Assembly: GCF_000337815.1 (NCBI RefSeq)
Contig: NZ_AOLN01000004.1
Coordinates: 1 to 64,000, forward strand
DNA: 64,000 nucleotides
Source: Haloferax mucosum ATCC BAA-1512
GTDB lineage: Archaea > Halobacteriota > Halobacteria > Halobacteriales > Haloferacaceae
Direction of reading: 5' to 3'
The position numbers and the translations under genes are program-made. The notes under the pieces were generated by a model that did no database searches, was not told the origin of the DNA, and worked only from the letters and a program-made list of their open reading frames with translations. This document shows positions 43,929-53,124 of the stretch, piece after piece (position 1 is the first letter of the stretch; every line of letters starts with the position of its first letter).

Positions 43929-44963
43929 TCACTCCGAATCGACCGTGACTATCCCCTTGATTACGTCGGGTTCTTGTGCCCGTTCGAATGCCGCGGTGAG
44001 GTCGTTCATCGGCATCTCGAAGTCGATGATGTCTTCCACCTCGACAGCACCCCGTTCGAGCAGTGAAATCGCGTCGGAGTACGTGTTTTTGAACCTGAAC
44101 GACCCGCGCAGGTCGAGTTCCTTATCCACGAGTTCGTTCATCGAAATCGGGATGTCGTCGTCCTGTGTGAGTCCGATACAGACGATTGTTCCGCCGCGCC
44201 GAACCACGTCGGTCGTCGAGGTGATAGCCGCGGCCGCTCCCGATGCCTCGACGACGATATCGACACCGTTGTCGTCGGTCGCGGCGGCGACGGCATCGGA
44301 TAGGTCCTCTTCGGCGACGTTCACTGTCGTCGTCGCACCCGCTTTTTCGGCGCGGGCGAGTTTCGACGGAACGACGTCGGAGACGATGATGTCACCAGCG
44401 CCGGCCGCACGGGCGGCTTTGAGCACCATCATTCCGATTGGTCCCGCGCCGGTGACGAGGACGCTATCTCCGAGACCGATTTCGCCTCGCCGAGTCGCGT
44501 GAATACCGACACTGAGCGGTTCGCAAAGCGCACCCGCGCGCGTCGAGACGGACGCCGGAAGTCGATACGCGAAGTCGGCGTCCCACGCCACAAACTCCGC
44601 GAACGCACCGTCGTCCGGCGGCGTAGCCATGAAGACGACCTCAGGACAGAGATTGTACGACCCCGTGCGGCACCGGACACATTCGCCGCACGGAACACCA
44701 GGTTCGAGGGCGACGCGGTCGCCGACGCTGAGATGCTCGACGTCACGTCCGACAGCGACCACCTCGCCGGCGCTCTCGTGGCCTAAAATGAGTGGGGACT
44801 CGACGACGTACTCGCCGATACGACCGTGTTGGAAGTAGTGGATGTCGGACCCGCAGATGCCGACGTGGTTCATTCGAACGAGAACCTCCTCCGCACCGGG
44901 ACTGGGCCGTGGTCGTTGGCTATGCTCGAAGTTCGTGGGTTCGGTCAGTTCGACGATGTACAT
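43929..44963 (-). CDS. Zinc-dependent medium-chain dehydrogenase (polyol/threonine type)
   Basis: 344 aa from the ATG at 44963 (MYIVELTEPTNFEHSQRP). The catalytic zinc ligands are in GICGSDIHYF and GHESAGEV near residues 42 and 67; the structural zinc cysteines lie in PCGECVRCRTGSYNLC near 97; the NAD fold motif GAGPIGMMVLKAA is near 177. It resembles L-iditol/xylitol dehydrogenases. It likely oxidises a sugar alcohol or similar secondary alcohol. Monocistronic. Confidence 0.88.
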   Translation of the reverse strand: MYIVELTEPTNFEHSQRPRPSPGAEEVLVRMNHVGICGSDIHYFQHGRIGEYVVESPLILGHESAGEVVAVGRDVEHLSVGDRVALEPGVPCGECVRCRTGSYNLCPEVVFMATPPDDGAFAEFVAWDADFAYRLPASVSTRAGALCEPLSVGIHATRRGEIGLGDSVLVTGAGPIGMMVLKAARAAGAGDIIVSDVVPSKLARAEKAGATTTVNVAEEDLSDAVAAATDDNGVDIVVEASGAAAAITSTTDVVRRGGTIVCIGLTQDDDIPISMNELVDKELDLRGSFRFKNTYSDAISLLERGAVEVEDIIDFEMPMNDLTAAFERAQEPDVIKGIVTVDSE

Positions 44964-45126
44964 GGGACTGTCGAGTGTGCTCCGCACGCCTCGTCTACCA
45001 TGTTCGACCGCGACGAGTAAGTAACGAGCGGCGCGAGAGACCGAGATTCGGGTCAAATAGAGACGCCACTACAGACTGGTCGTCGTCTCGAACGGGTCGG
45101 ATAAACTCTCCTCTCGGAGAAATCAG

Positions 45127-45411
45127 TTACTGGATGTGGCCTTCGCGTCGGAGCTGGTCCGCGTCTTCGCCGGTGTATCGCCATTCGATGTTGGCTTTCT
45201 CATCCTGCCAGTCCCACGGTTCGACGAGCACGACGTCGCCCTCGTTGATCCACGTTCGGTACTTCATCCGACCGGGGATGCGCCCCATTCGGTTCTTTCC
45301 GTCCTCACAGCGGATTCGAACGTGGTTCCCACCGTTGTGCTCGGTGACGACTGCAAACAACTCGTTGTCGTTGGGCATTCGAAGGTTTCGACGCCCTTGA
45401 TCTTCACTCAC
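45127..45411 (-). CDS. eif1A: Translation initiation factor aIF-1A
   Basis: 94 aa from a GTG at 45411 ([22 protein letters not shown]), which matches the usual haloarchaeal aIF1A start; an ATG 11 codons further in is less likely. The OB-fold core is [72 protein letters not shown]. It promotes start-codon selection on the ribosome. An origin-box motif lies less than 100 bp upstream. Confidence 0.95.
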   Translation of the reverse strand: MSEDQGRRNLRMPNDNELFAVVTEHNGGNHVRIRCEDGKNRMGRIPGRMKYRTWINEGDVVLVEPWDWQDEKANIEWRYTGEDADQLRREGHIQ

Positions 45412-45497
45412 GTTCTTGCTCAGAGGCGAAGACGGATAACTTATCGGATACTCGTGATAGCATAACACATAAAATGGGAGGTGACGAGTTGCGTCGA

Positions 45498-45519
45498 ACA
45501 CCACTTTGTCCGCAGTACT
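45498..45519 (+). repeat. Origin-box-like motif
   Basis: ACACCACTTTGTCCGCAGTA, 87 bases upstream of the aIF1A start and pointing right. Confidence 0.8.
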
Positions 45520-45669
45520 GACGCGTCAATGTTGGAGGGGGAACGAGAGAACAAGCGAGAGATGAATTGTATTCAGCGATATATTCTGCGCTAATCTTCC
45601 GGGTTCTGAGGTTGTGATGCTGTTGTCTCGACAACTGTCTCACTGAAACAGCTGTGGGTGGGTGTGTAT

Positions 45670-45855
45670 CTATCGTGCGTCGCTCAAACGAGCGACGCCA
45701 TACCCGATAAGGACTCCTACTGAGATAACAATCAAATCAGAATTGACAGTCACCACACCAAACAGGCTCAAATAGTTGATAAGGAGGAAGAGTACGAATC
45801 CGAGTATAAGAGCGCTGAAGAGCGACACGACATCTTCTGTCTGAATCGTAGACAT
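45670..45855 (-). CDS. Small membrane protein (61 aa)
   Basis: A 61-residue frame, about half of it hydrophobic, with two likely membrane helices (VSLFSALILGFVLFLLINYL and DLIVISVGVLIGYGVARL). It starts at an ATG (45855) in an otherwise AT-rich region. No family is recognised. It sits inside the origin-box cluster. Confidence 0.55.
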   Translation of the reverse strand: MSTIQTEDVVSLFSALILGFVLFLLINYLSLFGVVTVNSDLIVISVGVLIGYGVARLSDAR

Positions 45856-46063
45856 TATCTCAGGGATAACCGACTATCGTAAATACCTTTATATAACTAC
45901 TGTTCAGAGTACCACACGTCTGTTTCAGGCGAGCGTTCGCCCTCTCCGATTCTGTTGACTGGCGAGGTCAGCGTCCAATCGAATGTTCCGCTTCGTGAAG
46001 CGACGAAATCTCTCGTAGATAACCTCTCGAATCACTCGAACCACCCGACCGTACCCCACTTTG

Positions 46064-46086
46064 ACACCACCTTGTCCGCTGTTTTC
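46064..46086 (+). repeat. Origin-box-like motif
   Basis: ACACCACCTTGTCCGCTGTT with a TTC extension, pointing right. Confidence 0.8.
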
Positions 46087-46276
46087 GGAGTCTCGCTACG
46101 CGCGTACGACCAGCGGATGACGACGCTGGAGAGATTACGACGATACCACGAGATATGCTCGTCGAAGGTAGCTGAGGACGAGTTGCCGCCACCGGGGAGA
46201 TGAGCCTTCGATGATAGTGTGGAACTTTCTTTCGAGTGGATATCCTCGCTGTAGTCCGGGGTTGGACTCCACGGCA

Positions 46277-46298
46277 ACACCACTTTGTCCGCTGTTCT
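46277..46298 (+). repeat. Origin-box-like motif
   Basis: ACACCACTTTGTCCGCTGTT followed by CT, pointing right. Confidence 0.85.
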
Positions 46299-46366
46299 TG
46301 GTCTATTCGAAAGGGAGAATCGAACGCACCAAAGCAAAACTGAGAATACAGATACACGTGGAATTA

Positions 46367-46385
46367 CAGCGGACATCGTGGTGTC
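46367..46385 (-). repeat. Origin-box-like motif, reverse orientation
   Basis: ACAGCGGACATCGTGGTGT on the plus strand; the only left-hand copy that points left. Confidence 0.75.
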
Positions 46386-46414
46386 CGACGCGAGGGGTAA
46401 CGTACCGTTGGGAA

Positions 46415-46434
46415 CACCATAGTGTCCGCGGTAA
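46415..46434 (+). repeat. Origin-box-like motif, variant
   Basis: ACACCATAGTGTCCGCGGTA; one mismatch in the first half; 51 bases from the cdc6 stop. Confidence 0.65.
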
Positions 46435-46484
46435 TCTATCTATACGTTGCCTCACTCGTCGTACGAGAGTGAATCGTAAGTGCA

Positions 46485-47729
46485 TTAGACGAAGTCGTCG
46501 AGCGTGCTCGTTTTCTCTCCGTCGAGGAACGGTTCGACCGTCTCGTGGACGCCGACGAGTTCGATTGTATCGCGCATCGCCGAGATGATGAGACTCACGT
46601 CCATATCAAGTGCGTATTCGCGGTACGTACCACCGCGGCGGCCCTCGTTGCGTTCCGTGACCGAGACGATACCGAGCATCGCAAGTTCGCTCAAGTGGTC
46701 TCGCATCCGACGCGGGACGAGCGGGTCGCGGTTGGCGAGTTCGGTAAACCTCGTGTATCGCGGTCGGACGTCGCGCGACCGAATTGGGGTCTCGTCTTCT
46801 AATTCGAGCGTTAGTAGCGAATAGAGTACCAAGTGTCCGTGCTCTGTTAACCCATTGATACCCTCTTTGATTCGACCGCGTTCGAGCGCGCGGCGACCGC
46901 GTTTGACGTGCGCTTCTTGGATACAGTCAGTGTCGTCGTCGCGGGCCAAATCGCCGGCTTTCATCAGCAGGTCGATAGACTGTCGGGCGTCACCAGCGTC
47001 TTTCGCGCCGTAAGCGGCACACAGCGGAATTACCTCGTCGGCGAGGACACCGTCCCGGAATGCAACGGTGGCCCGTTGTTCCAGAATCGCGCGAAGGTTC
47101 TTGGCATTGTACGCCGGGAAGTGAATTTCCTGTTCACACAGCGAACTTTTGACTTTCGGCGAGAGGTCGTCGCGGAACGAGAAGTCGTTCGAGATACCGA
47201 TGAGACCGACTTTGGCGACGTCTAAGTTTCCATTCGCGCGTGCGCGTGGGAGTTGATAAAGAATGCTGTCGTCGTTGACGTGGTCGATTTCGTCGAGCAC
47301 GATAATGATGGTTCCACCACAGTCGTCGAGTTCCTGCCACAGCATCTCGTAAACGGATCCGAGCGGGTACCCTGTCGTGCTGATTTGGTTCGATTCGGAC
47401 CGGAATTCGTTGACGAGACGAGTAGCAATCTGATACGAACTCGTGAGTCCATCACAGTTCAAAAAGACGACCGTGAGGTGAATGTCGTCGTAGTGACTCG
47501 CATCCTCACGAAGGTGGCCGAGCAAGTACCGTGACGCCGCGGTTTTCCCGACACCAGTCTTACCGTAGAGGAAGATATTGTTCGGCTGTTCTCCATTGAT
47601 AACCGGTTGGAGTGCTGCCTGAAACGTACGGAGTTCCTCGTCGCGCCCCACGAGTTCCTCGGGTTGGTAGTCTTCACGAAGAGCGTCTCGATCCCGATAG
47701 ATTTCGGTATCGCGCTCGAATAGGGGCAT
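46485..47729 (-). CDS. cdc6: Orc1/Cdc6 origin-recognition ATPase
   Basis: 414 aa from the ATG at 47729 (MPLFERDTEIYRDRDALRE), a family-typical N-terminus; a GTG two codons upstream is also possible. The AAA+ core has Walker A GKTGVGKT (residues 56-63), Walker B IIIVLDEIDH (141-150), and sensor-1/ISNDFSF near 180. The C-terminal winged helix (about 325-400) recognises origin DNA. Flanked on both sides by origin-box-like repeats, it is the initiator for the origin described separately. Confidence 0.95.
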   Translation of the reverse strand: MPLFERDTEIYRDRDALREDYQPEELVGRDEELRTFQAALQPVINGEQPNNIFLYGKTGVGKTAASRYLLGHLREDASHYDDIHLTVVFLNCDGLTSSYQIATRLVNEFRSESNQISTTGYPLGSVYEMLWQELDDCGGTIIIVLDEIDHVNDDSILYQLPRARANGNLDVAKVGLIGISNDFSFRDDLSPKVKSSLCEQEIHFPAYNAKNLRAILEQRATVAFRDGVLADEVIPLCAAYGAKDAGDARQSIDLLMKAGDLARDDDTDCIQEAHVKRGRRALERGRIKEGINGLTEHGHLVLYSLLTLELEDETPIRSRDVRPRYTRFTELANRDPLVPRRMRDHLSELAMLGIVSVTERNEGRRGGTYREYALDMDVSLIISAMRDTIELVGVHETVEPFLDGEKTSTLDDFV

Positions 47730-47770
47730 ACCCACACGATTTGGTCACATCGTTCATAAAACCACCGCGT

Positions 47771-47792
47771 CCGGAGTGTCCGCTGTTCTCGG
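47771..47792 (+). repeat. Origin-box-like motif, degenerate
   Basis: CCGGAGTGTCCGCTGTTCTC keeps the second half (GTGTCCGCTGTTCT) and has a degenerate first half. Confidence 0.6.
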
Positions 47793-47820
47793 ATTTTAAA
47801 TAGTAGGTGGGAGACACACC

Positions 47821-47843
47821 CCCTCCACTTTGTCCGCTGTTCT
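47821..47843 (+). repeat. Origin-box-like motif
   Basis: CTCCACTTTGTCCGCTGTTC, pointing right toward the AT-rich stretch. Confidence 0.75.
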
Positions 47844-48038
47844 CGTCCTCGAAGGTAGACGGAGAAATAAGAACGAGTGAATAATTAGCAAAGATTTATA
47901 TTACATACTGTAAAACCATATCCGTACTGGAGTAATAGAAATATGTCAGCGGTAGTGGTTTGTCGGTTTCCCACCGATGACTGGCAAACAACCGACACTA
48001 ACTCCGACGTTTTTGAGGGGGGATACCGTTCCGACTCA

Positions 48039-48060
48039 AGAACAGCGGACAAAGTGGTGT
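48039..48060 (-). repeat. Origin-box-like motif
   Basis: GAACAGCGGACAAAGTGGTG (plus strand), pointing left. Confidence 0.85.
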
Positions 48061-48231
48061 GAGTGTTCCCGGTTCGAGTACCCGTTCCGAGGTAGTTTCG
48101 TCCCAATTACACCCTCGTCAATCACACCCTCGTGTTCCTACACGACCACACAGTCTTGGTCTGAGTACCAACGGTTCCGACTACGCTCGCTCGTTGCCTC
48201 GTTTTGTCTCTTAGCTATCGACTTCTCACAC

Positions 48232-48253
48232 AGAACAGCGGACACCGTGGTGT
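48232..48253 (-). repeat. Origin-box-like motif
   Basis: GAACAGCGGACACCGTGGTG (plus strand), pointing left. Confidence 0.85.
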
Positions 48254-48300
48254 CTGTGTCGTCACGTTTCGACGTCTCTTACCACCAACACCCCGGAATA

Positions 48301-48319
48301 ACTACGGACACCGTGGTGT
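48301..48319 (-). repeat. Origin-box-like motif
   Basis: ACTACGGACACCGTGGTGT (plus strand), pointing left; one mismatch. Confidence 0.75.
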
Positions 48320-48402
48320 TCACGCCGAGAACAATAATTCTCCTCCTATTCGATTTGTTCGAACGACAGAATCCCTCTTTTTGGTCGTGTCTCCGCTCGA
48401 TT

Positions 48403-48421
48403 ACTGCGGACAAAGTGGTGT
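48403..48421 (-). repeat. Origin-box-like motif
   Basis: ACTGCGGACAAAGTGGTGT (plus strand), pointing left. Confidence 0.8.
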
Positions 48422-48519
48422 ACTATCTCTCGTCGCGTGTCGATTCTCCGCTTCCTCTACTGACGTTTCTCGGTGAACCTCGATTAGTTGGTACACCGTC
48501 GTCGCACAATATTCGCTAG

Positions 48520-48541
48520 ACACCACGATGTCCGCTGTTCT
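48520..48541 (+). repeat. Origin-box-like motif, right-hand copy reversed
   Basis: ACACCACGATGTCCGCTGTT followed by CT; identical core to the 43896 copy; points right, unlike the other right-hand copies. Confidence 0.8.
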
Positions 48542-48568
48542 GTAAGGGCTGAAGCTTGGAGCGTCGAG

Positions 48569-49232
<664 letters not shown>

Positions 49233-49240
<8 letters not shown>

Positions 49241-50060
49241 CGTCTCGGCCTCCGCGTTCGACAATTTCTGCGAGTTCGTCTAACCGATCGAGCATATCGT
49301 TCTCAGGGTCGTACTCTCGAAGTGTCTTCCCGTCACGCCACGCGCGGCTGAAGGCGATTCGGTGTCTAATTCCAGGCCCTTTCGATTCGGGGTCTTCGAA
49401 TAGGTCCGACTGCGCGAATCGTGGAATGAACTTCTGGAATGGCGACGATTCGAGGTCGCGGATGATTCGACGTTCTTCGTTATTTCCGGTGAGGTCGTTA
49501 GGGACGATTGCGAGAATGTCGAGATCGACCTCGCGTCGAATGGGTCCGATTTGTTGTTCGAACATCCGTTCGAAGCCGCTCACGCTGGGTTCGCTCATCA
49601 GCAGTGGAACGACGACGTTTCCGGTTCCGATGAGTGCCGCGTCGGAAAGCGGCCCGAGACTCGGCGGCGAGTCGATAACGATGTAGTCGTACGTCCCGTC
49701 GTCGAGTAGCGGATCAACGATGCGGCGGCGTACCCACAACACCCCGAACGTCGAGTTCCGAACGCGGTCTTCGATATCATCTAAATCGACGTGTGCGGGT
49801 AGGACGTCGAACCGCTCGCGGTCGTGGATGACCTCTCGCACGTCGATTGGGTCGTCGTCGGTCAACACGTCGCCGATGTTCGGGCTTGCCGACTCGTAGG
49901 CGTCTTTCAGTCCGACACCCTCAGTCGCGTTTCCCTGCTGGTCGAGGTCAACGAGGAGAACGTCGTTTTCTCGCGCCGCGAGTGCGTCCGCGAGATTGAT
50001 CGCAATCGTGGTCTTCCCGACGCCACCTTTCTGGAGCGAGACGCTCACTGCTCGTGACAT
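49233..50060 (-). CDS. ParA family ATPase (chromosome/plasmid partition)
   Basis: 275 aa. Deviant Walker A KGGVGKTT at residues 11-18, Walker A' DLDQQGN near 39, and Walker B IVIDSPPSLGPLSD near 118 are all intact. It starts at 50060 with a good ribosome site (GGGAGG nine bases upstream). It would segregate a replicon with the overlapping acidic partner. The AT-rich repeat region just upstream is a candidate centromere. Confidence 0.93.
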
Positions 50061-50084
50061 CTATCGGTCCTCCCATTGGGTGAA

Positions 50085-50640
50085 ACTTCCACAATTTCTG
50101 CAATGTGTAGAGTGTGTCAACTGTCTATCTGGCGCAAACCGTGTCTGTATTGCGGACTGCGTAGGCATTTGGAGGTTCGAAATCACCTTCTTCGCGTTGG
50201 TACATAATTGTATCCACGACTTTTGAACAGTTGGAGATGTTAGGACTGTTAGAGATGTCTACAAATTCTAAAATTTGCATAATTCTCAAAATTCGGACCA
50301 GTCCCACAACTATTTTGTCTCAATACGGGTGCTTGTCTGTGTTCCAACTGTGGACTCTGTCTCCTGTGCGCACTGCCTTCCATGTTTACAACCTCTGGAG
50401 TGTTCACACACCTTCTACAGTCTAAAAATTTCACAATTTCTGAACGTTCTACACAGTCAAGTTCCCGTCTGGCACCCCACATTCCACGATTCCCACATAG
50501 ATCAAAAATTGTAGAATTTTTCGCTGTCGGACCTTCGCTCGACCGCACGCACGGTAGAAAATTCTAAAATTTCTACAAATCCCGAAATCTGTGAATTGCT
50601 TACAACTCTTGAACATCTCTAAACCTCCGAAAATTTCTCA
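50085..50640. repeat. AT-rich repeat region upstream of parA (candidate centromere)
   Basis: Words related to AATTTCTACAAATTCTAAA recur at about 50091, 50258-50296, 50421-50440, 50501-50523, 50554-50576 and 50628. CAAATT-CTAA-AATTTG near 50262 and GTAGAAA-N9-TTTCTAC at 50554-50576 are inverted repeats. The region is far more AT-rich than its surroundings, lies in a 756-bp gene-free gap (50061-50816) and starts directly in front of parA. Small open frames here are not supported. Confidence 0.65.
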
Positions 50641-50769
50641 CACTGCTAGCTTTCTGCGACTTTCACACACTACACGCTCTTCACACGTTTTGGACACTCT
50701 CAGAAGTGTTGCCATCGCTGTATTCGCCAATCCCGAAACCCCGACGTTCACGGGTTATAACAAAAAGAT

Positions 50770-50788
50770 ACTGCGGACAGAGTGGTGT
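50770..50788 (-). repeat. Origin-box-like motif
   Basis: ACTGCGGACAGAGTGGTGT (plus strand), pointing left, 29 bases from the msrA stop and the rightmost copy. Confidence 0.75.
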
Positions 50789-50816
50789 TGTTGGGTCACC
50801 CCGTTCCGCCCTTCAA

Positions 50817-51350
50817 TCAGTTGGCGAGCTTGTCCGCAAACTTCTCGCGGACTTTCTCGATTTTCGGACTCGCGTGGAACTGGCAGTACGCGTCGTTCGG
50901 GTTCTTCTCGAAGTAGTCTTGATGATACGGTTCGGCTTCGTAGAACGTCTCTAGCGGAGATAGCTCGGTTACGACATCGTCGTCGTACGCTTCGTCGAGC
51001 GCTTCGATGTAGGCGGCCGCCTGCCGTTTTTGGTCCGCATCGTGATGGAACACGACCGACCGATACTGCGTCCCGACGTCCGGCCCTTGACGGTTGAGTT
51101 GCGTCGGGTCGTGAACGGCGAAGAACACCTCCAATAACTCGTCGTACTCGACGACATCGGGGTCGTATTCGATTTGCACGACTTCGGCGTGGCCGGTCGT
51201 TCCAGAGCAAACCTGCTCGTAGGTCGGGTTTTCGACTTCCCCGCCAGCGTATCCTGACGTAACTTCGCCGATGCCGTCGAGTTCTTTGAACGCGGCTTCG
51301 ACACACCAGAAACAGCCACCGCCGAACGTCGCCATTTGTGTACGTCCCAT
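50817..51350 (-). CDS. msrA: Peptide-methionine (S)-S-oxide reductase MsrA
   Basis: 177 aa with the catalytic GGCFWC near residues 10-15 and GTTGHAEVVQIEYDPDV near 50. The conserved YHQDYFEKNP near 143 and a C-terminal helix complete the fold. It reduces methionine sulfoxide in damaged proteins. No msrB partner is adjacent. The start at 51350 gives the usual short lead of six residues. Confidence 0.95.
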   Translation of the reverse strand: MGRTQMATFGGGCFWCVEAAFKELDGIGEVTSGYAGGEVENPTYEQVCSGTTGHAEVVQIEYDPDVVEYDELLEVFFAVHDPTQLNRQGPDVGTQYRSVVFHHDADQKRQAAAYIEALDEAYDDDVVTELSPLETFYEAEPYHQDYFEKNPNDAYCQFHASPKIEKVREKFADKLAN

Positions 51351-51503
51351 ACTGCTGGTTACGCCGCGGACAAATTAAGCCCCGCGGCGGGGGCAGTCGA
51401 ATCCGGTGTCGTCGTACAGGCGACCCACGTCTGAACCAACCCAAAAGCATCGGTACCTGTCTGTCCGTCGAGAAACCCACCGTGAATGTACGGGACACCA
51501 ACA

Positions 51504-51509
51504 TTTATC
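51504..51509 (+). promoter_or_regulatory. TATA box of leaderless CBS-protein gene
   Basis: TTTATC lies 24-29 bases before the ATG at 51533, the typical spacing for a leaderless haloarchaeal transcript; this supports the chosen start. Confidence 0.55.
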
Positions 51510-51532
51510 ATCAATGTCTGTTAGCAACTACC

Positions 51533-51937
51533 ATGGAAGATGTGTTTGTTGCGAGGCTCATGTCCACGAGTCTCCACACTGTGCGTCCCGACACGCTGGT
51601 TGAAGACGCGGCACAGTTGATGTTGGACAACAACATTAGCTCTGTCATCGTCGTTGACGAATCGAATCATCTCGAAGGAATTCTGACGACGACGGACTTC
51701 GTTCGTATCGTCGCAAAGAGCCAACCGAAAGCGCAGACGACCGTCTCTCGGTACATGACGACGGATGTTGTCACCGCTGCTGCACAGGACTCTATCGTCG
51801 CGGTCGCGGACTCGCTGACGAAACACGGGTTCCACCACATGCCCGTAGTTGACGAATCCGAAGGCGTCATCGGCATCGTCACGACCTCGGACCTCGCCGC
51901 CTACCTTTCACAGCCGGAACAGTTTGCCGTCTCGTAA
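51533..51937 (+). CDS. Two-CBS-domain protein
   Basis: 134 aa from the ATG at 51533 (MEDVFVARLMSTSLHTVRPDT). Two CBS domains make up the whole chain: residues about 8-60 (DTLVEDAAQLMLDNNISSVIVVDESNHLEGILTTTDFV) and 75-128 (ATAAAQDSIVAVADSLTKHGFHHMPVVDE). Such stand-alone pairs bind adenine nucleotides and regulate partner enzymes. The longer frame upstream of 51533 has a different composition and was rejected. Confidence 0.9.
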   Translation: MEDVFVARLMSTSLHTVRPDTLVEDAAQLMLDNNISSVIVVDESNHLEGILTTTDFVRIVAKSQPKAQTTVSRYMTTDVVTAAAQDSIVAVADSLTKHGFHHMPVVDESEGVIGIVTTSDLAAYLSQPEQFAVS

Positions 51938-51945
51938 ACCACCTG

Positions 51946-53124
51946 TTACTTGACGCGGAGCGCCTGTACTGGTTGTTCGTTCGCGGCCCGCCACGCCGGA
52001 TAGAGACCGCTCGACAGGCTGACGACGACGCCGAAAAAGACGGCGAATCCGAGGTAGCCCGCGGTTCGAACGTTCAGCACAACCGGGAGTGTTACCTCGG
52101 GAACGACGAGGAACAAGCCGAGCGCGACGAGTCCGCTCACGACCGCGCCGACGACGCCACCAACCAATCCGAGGAGTCCGGCCTCGACGAGAACCGTCCA
52201 GAGGACTTGCTCCCGTTGGATGCCCACCGCCCGGAGCACGCCGATTTCACCGCGACGCTCCGAGACGCTCATCAGCATCACGTTCAGGATGCTCACACCC
52301 GCGACGACGAGCGAGACGGCACCGATTGCGATGAGAAACGCGTTCAACAATCCGAAAAACTGGTCGATTCGCGCGACGATTTGTGAGAGTTCGAGAATGC
52401 TAACACGCTCTGTCCGAGCGTTCAACGCGCTTCGAACCGCGTCCGCGGCGGCGGCCGCCTCGCTTCCCGATTCCGCGCGAACGATGACTTGCGTGTACGA
52501 TTCGTCAGCGAACGCGCTTCGCGGAATCAATACGGCACCGTCCGGTTGGAGGAGATTGAGTCCGTCCGACTCGGCGAGAACGGCGATAACGCGGTATTCG
52601 CGCCCTTCGATCGTGATCGTCCTGCCGACGTCCACGCCGAGGTCGGCCGCGACGTCGCTTCCGACGATTGCTCCGTGCCGATGGCGCTCTGGTAACTCGC
52701 CCGCGCCGGCAACGAAGATGTCACTCGGTCGTTCGACGGCGTACAGCGCCGCGAAGACCCTGGCCTCGCCTCGTTCGACCAACGACCCGCCGGTCACGAC
52801 TGGAGTGACCGTCGCGTCGCTTCCGACTGCTCGGGTAATCGTTGCGACGTCGCGGTCGGTCAGTCGCTCGATACCGGCGTCGGCATTCGGCGAGATAATA
52901 ACCTGGTCGCCGAGACCGCCGAGGGCGTCCGCGGCGGTGAGTTGAATGACGCTTCCGAGGATGCCGAGCGTTGCGATGGCGAACACGCCGATGATGATGC
53001 CGAGAATGGCGAGTGTCGAGCGAAGCCCGTTTCGCGCGAGGTTTCGGCGGGCGAGGTACGAGGCGGCGTGCACGCTCTCGGCCGTCGTTCCGACGCGCCC
53101 GAGATGTCTGTCGAGACGGCTCAT
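51946..53124 (-). CDS. ABC transporter permease (MacB/FtsX type)
   Basis: 392 aa. A first transmembrane helix near residue 35 (ARNGLRSTLAILGIIIGVFAIATLGILG), a large extracytoplasmic domain, then three helices at the C-terminus (about 260-385). This is the MacB/LolC permease fold, with a conserved SVSERRGEIGVLRAVG after helix 2. Its ATG overlaps the stop of the CARDB-type gene. No ATPase gene is adjacent, which is unusual for this class. Confidence 0.88.
   Translation of the reverse strand: MSRLDRHLGRVGTTAESVHAASYLARRNLARNGLRSTLAILGIIIGVFAIATLGILGSVIQLTAADALGGLGDQVIISPNADAGIERLTDRDVATITRAVGSDATVTPVVTGGSLVERGEARVFAALYAVERPSDIFVAGAGELPERHRHGAIVGSDVAADLGVDVGRTITIEGREYRVIAVLAESDGLNLLQPDGAVLIPRSAFADESYTQVIVRAESGSEAAAAADAVRSALNARTERVSILELSQIVARIDQFFGLLNAFLIAIGAVSLVVAGVSILNVMLMSVSERRGEIGVLRAVGIQREQVLWTVLVEAGLLGLVGGVVGAVVSGLVALGLFLVVPEVTLPVVLNVRTAGYLGFAVFFGVVVSLSSGLYPAWRAANEQPVQALRVK

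Larger units (their letters stand above)
45856..46484. other. Non-coding origin-box cluster downstream of cdc6
   Basis: Only origin-box-like motifs (46064, 46277, 46367, 46415) are supported here. Open frames covering them, for example 45955-46203 plus, contain the motif sequence and lack independent coding character. Confidence 0.65.
47730..48568. other. Putative replication origin (oriC-like)
   Basis: The 839-bp gap between cdc6 and the parA-partner gene holds an AT-rich stretch at about 47864-47947 (candidate DNA-unwinding element) with inward-pointing origin-box motifs: two to its left and four to its right at 48039, 48232, 48301 and 48403, plus one reversed copy at 48520. This matches the general layout of haloarchaeal origins next to orc1/cdc6 genes; the motif itself is not the canonical G-string ORB. 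No gene is supported here. Confidence 0.75.

Noticed and set aside
47977-48519. 180-aa plus-strand frame across the origin region
   Set aside because: It translates the origin-box motifs themselves (repeated TADKVV/TADTVV-like strings) and has no domain; openness comes from the repeats.
50231-50567. Several 60-100-aa frames in the AT-rich region upstream of parA
   Set aside because: AT-driven openness on both strands, overlapping each other, with compositions unlike the acidic proteome.
51355-51376. Possible extra origin box (CGCGGACAAATTAAG)
   Set aside because: Only the GCGGACA part matches; GTGGTGT is absent.
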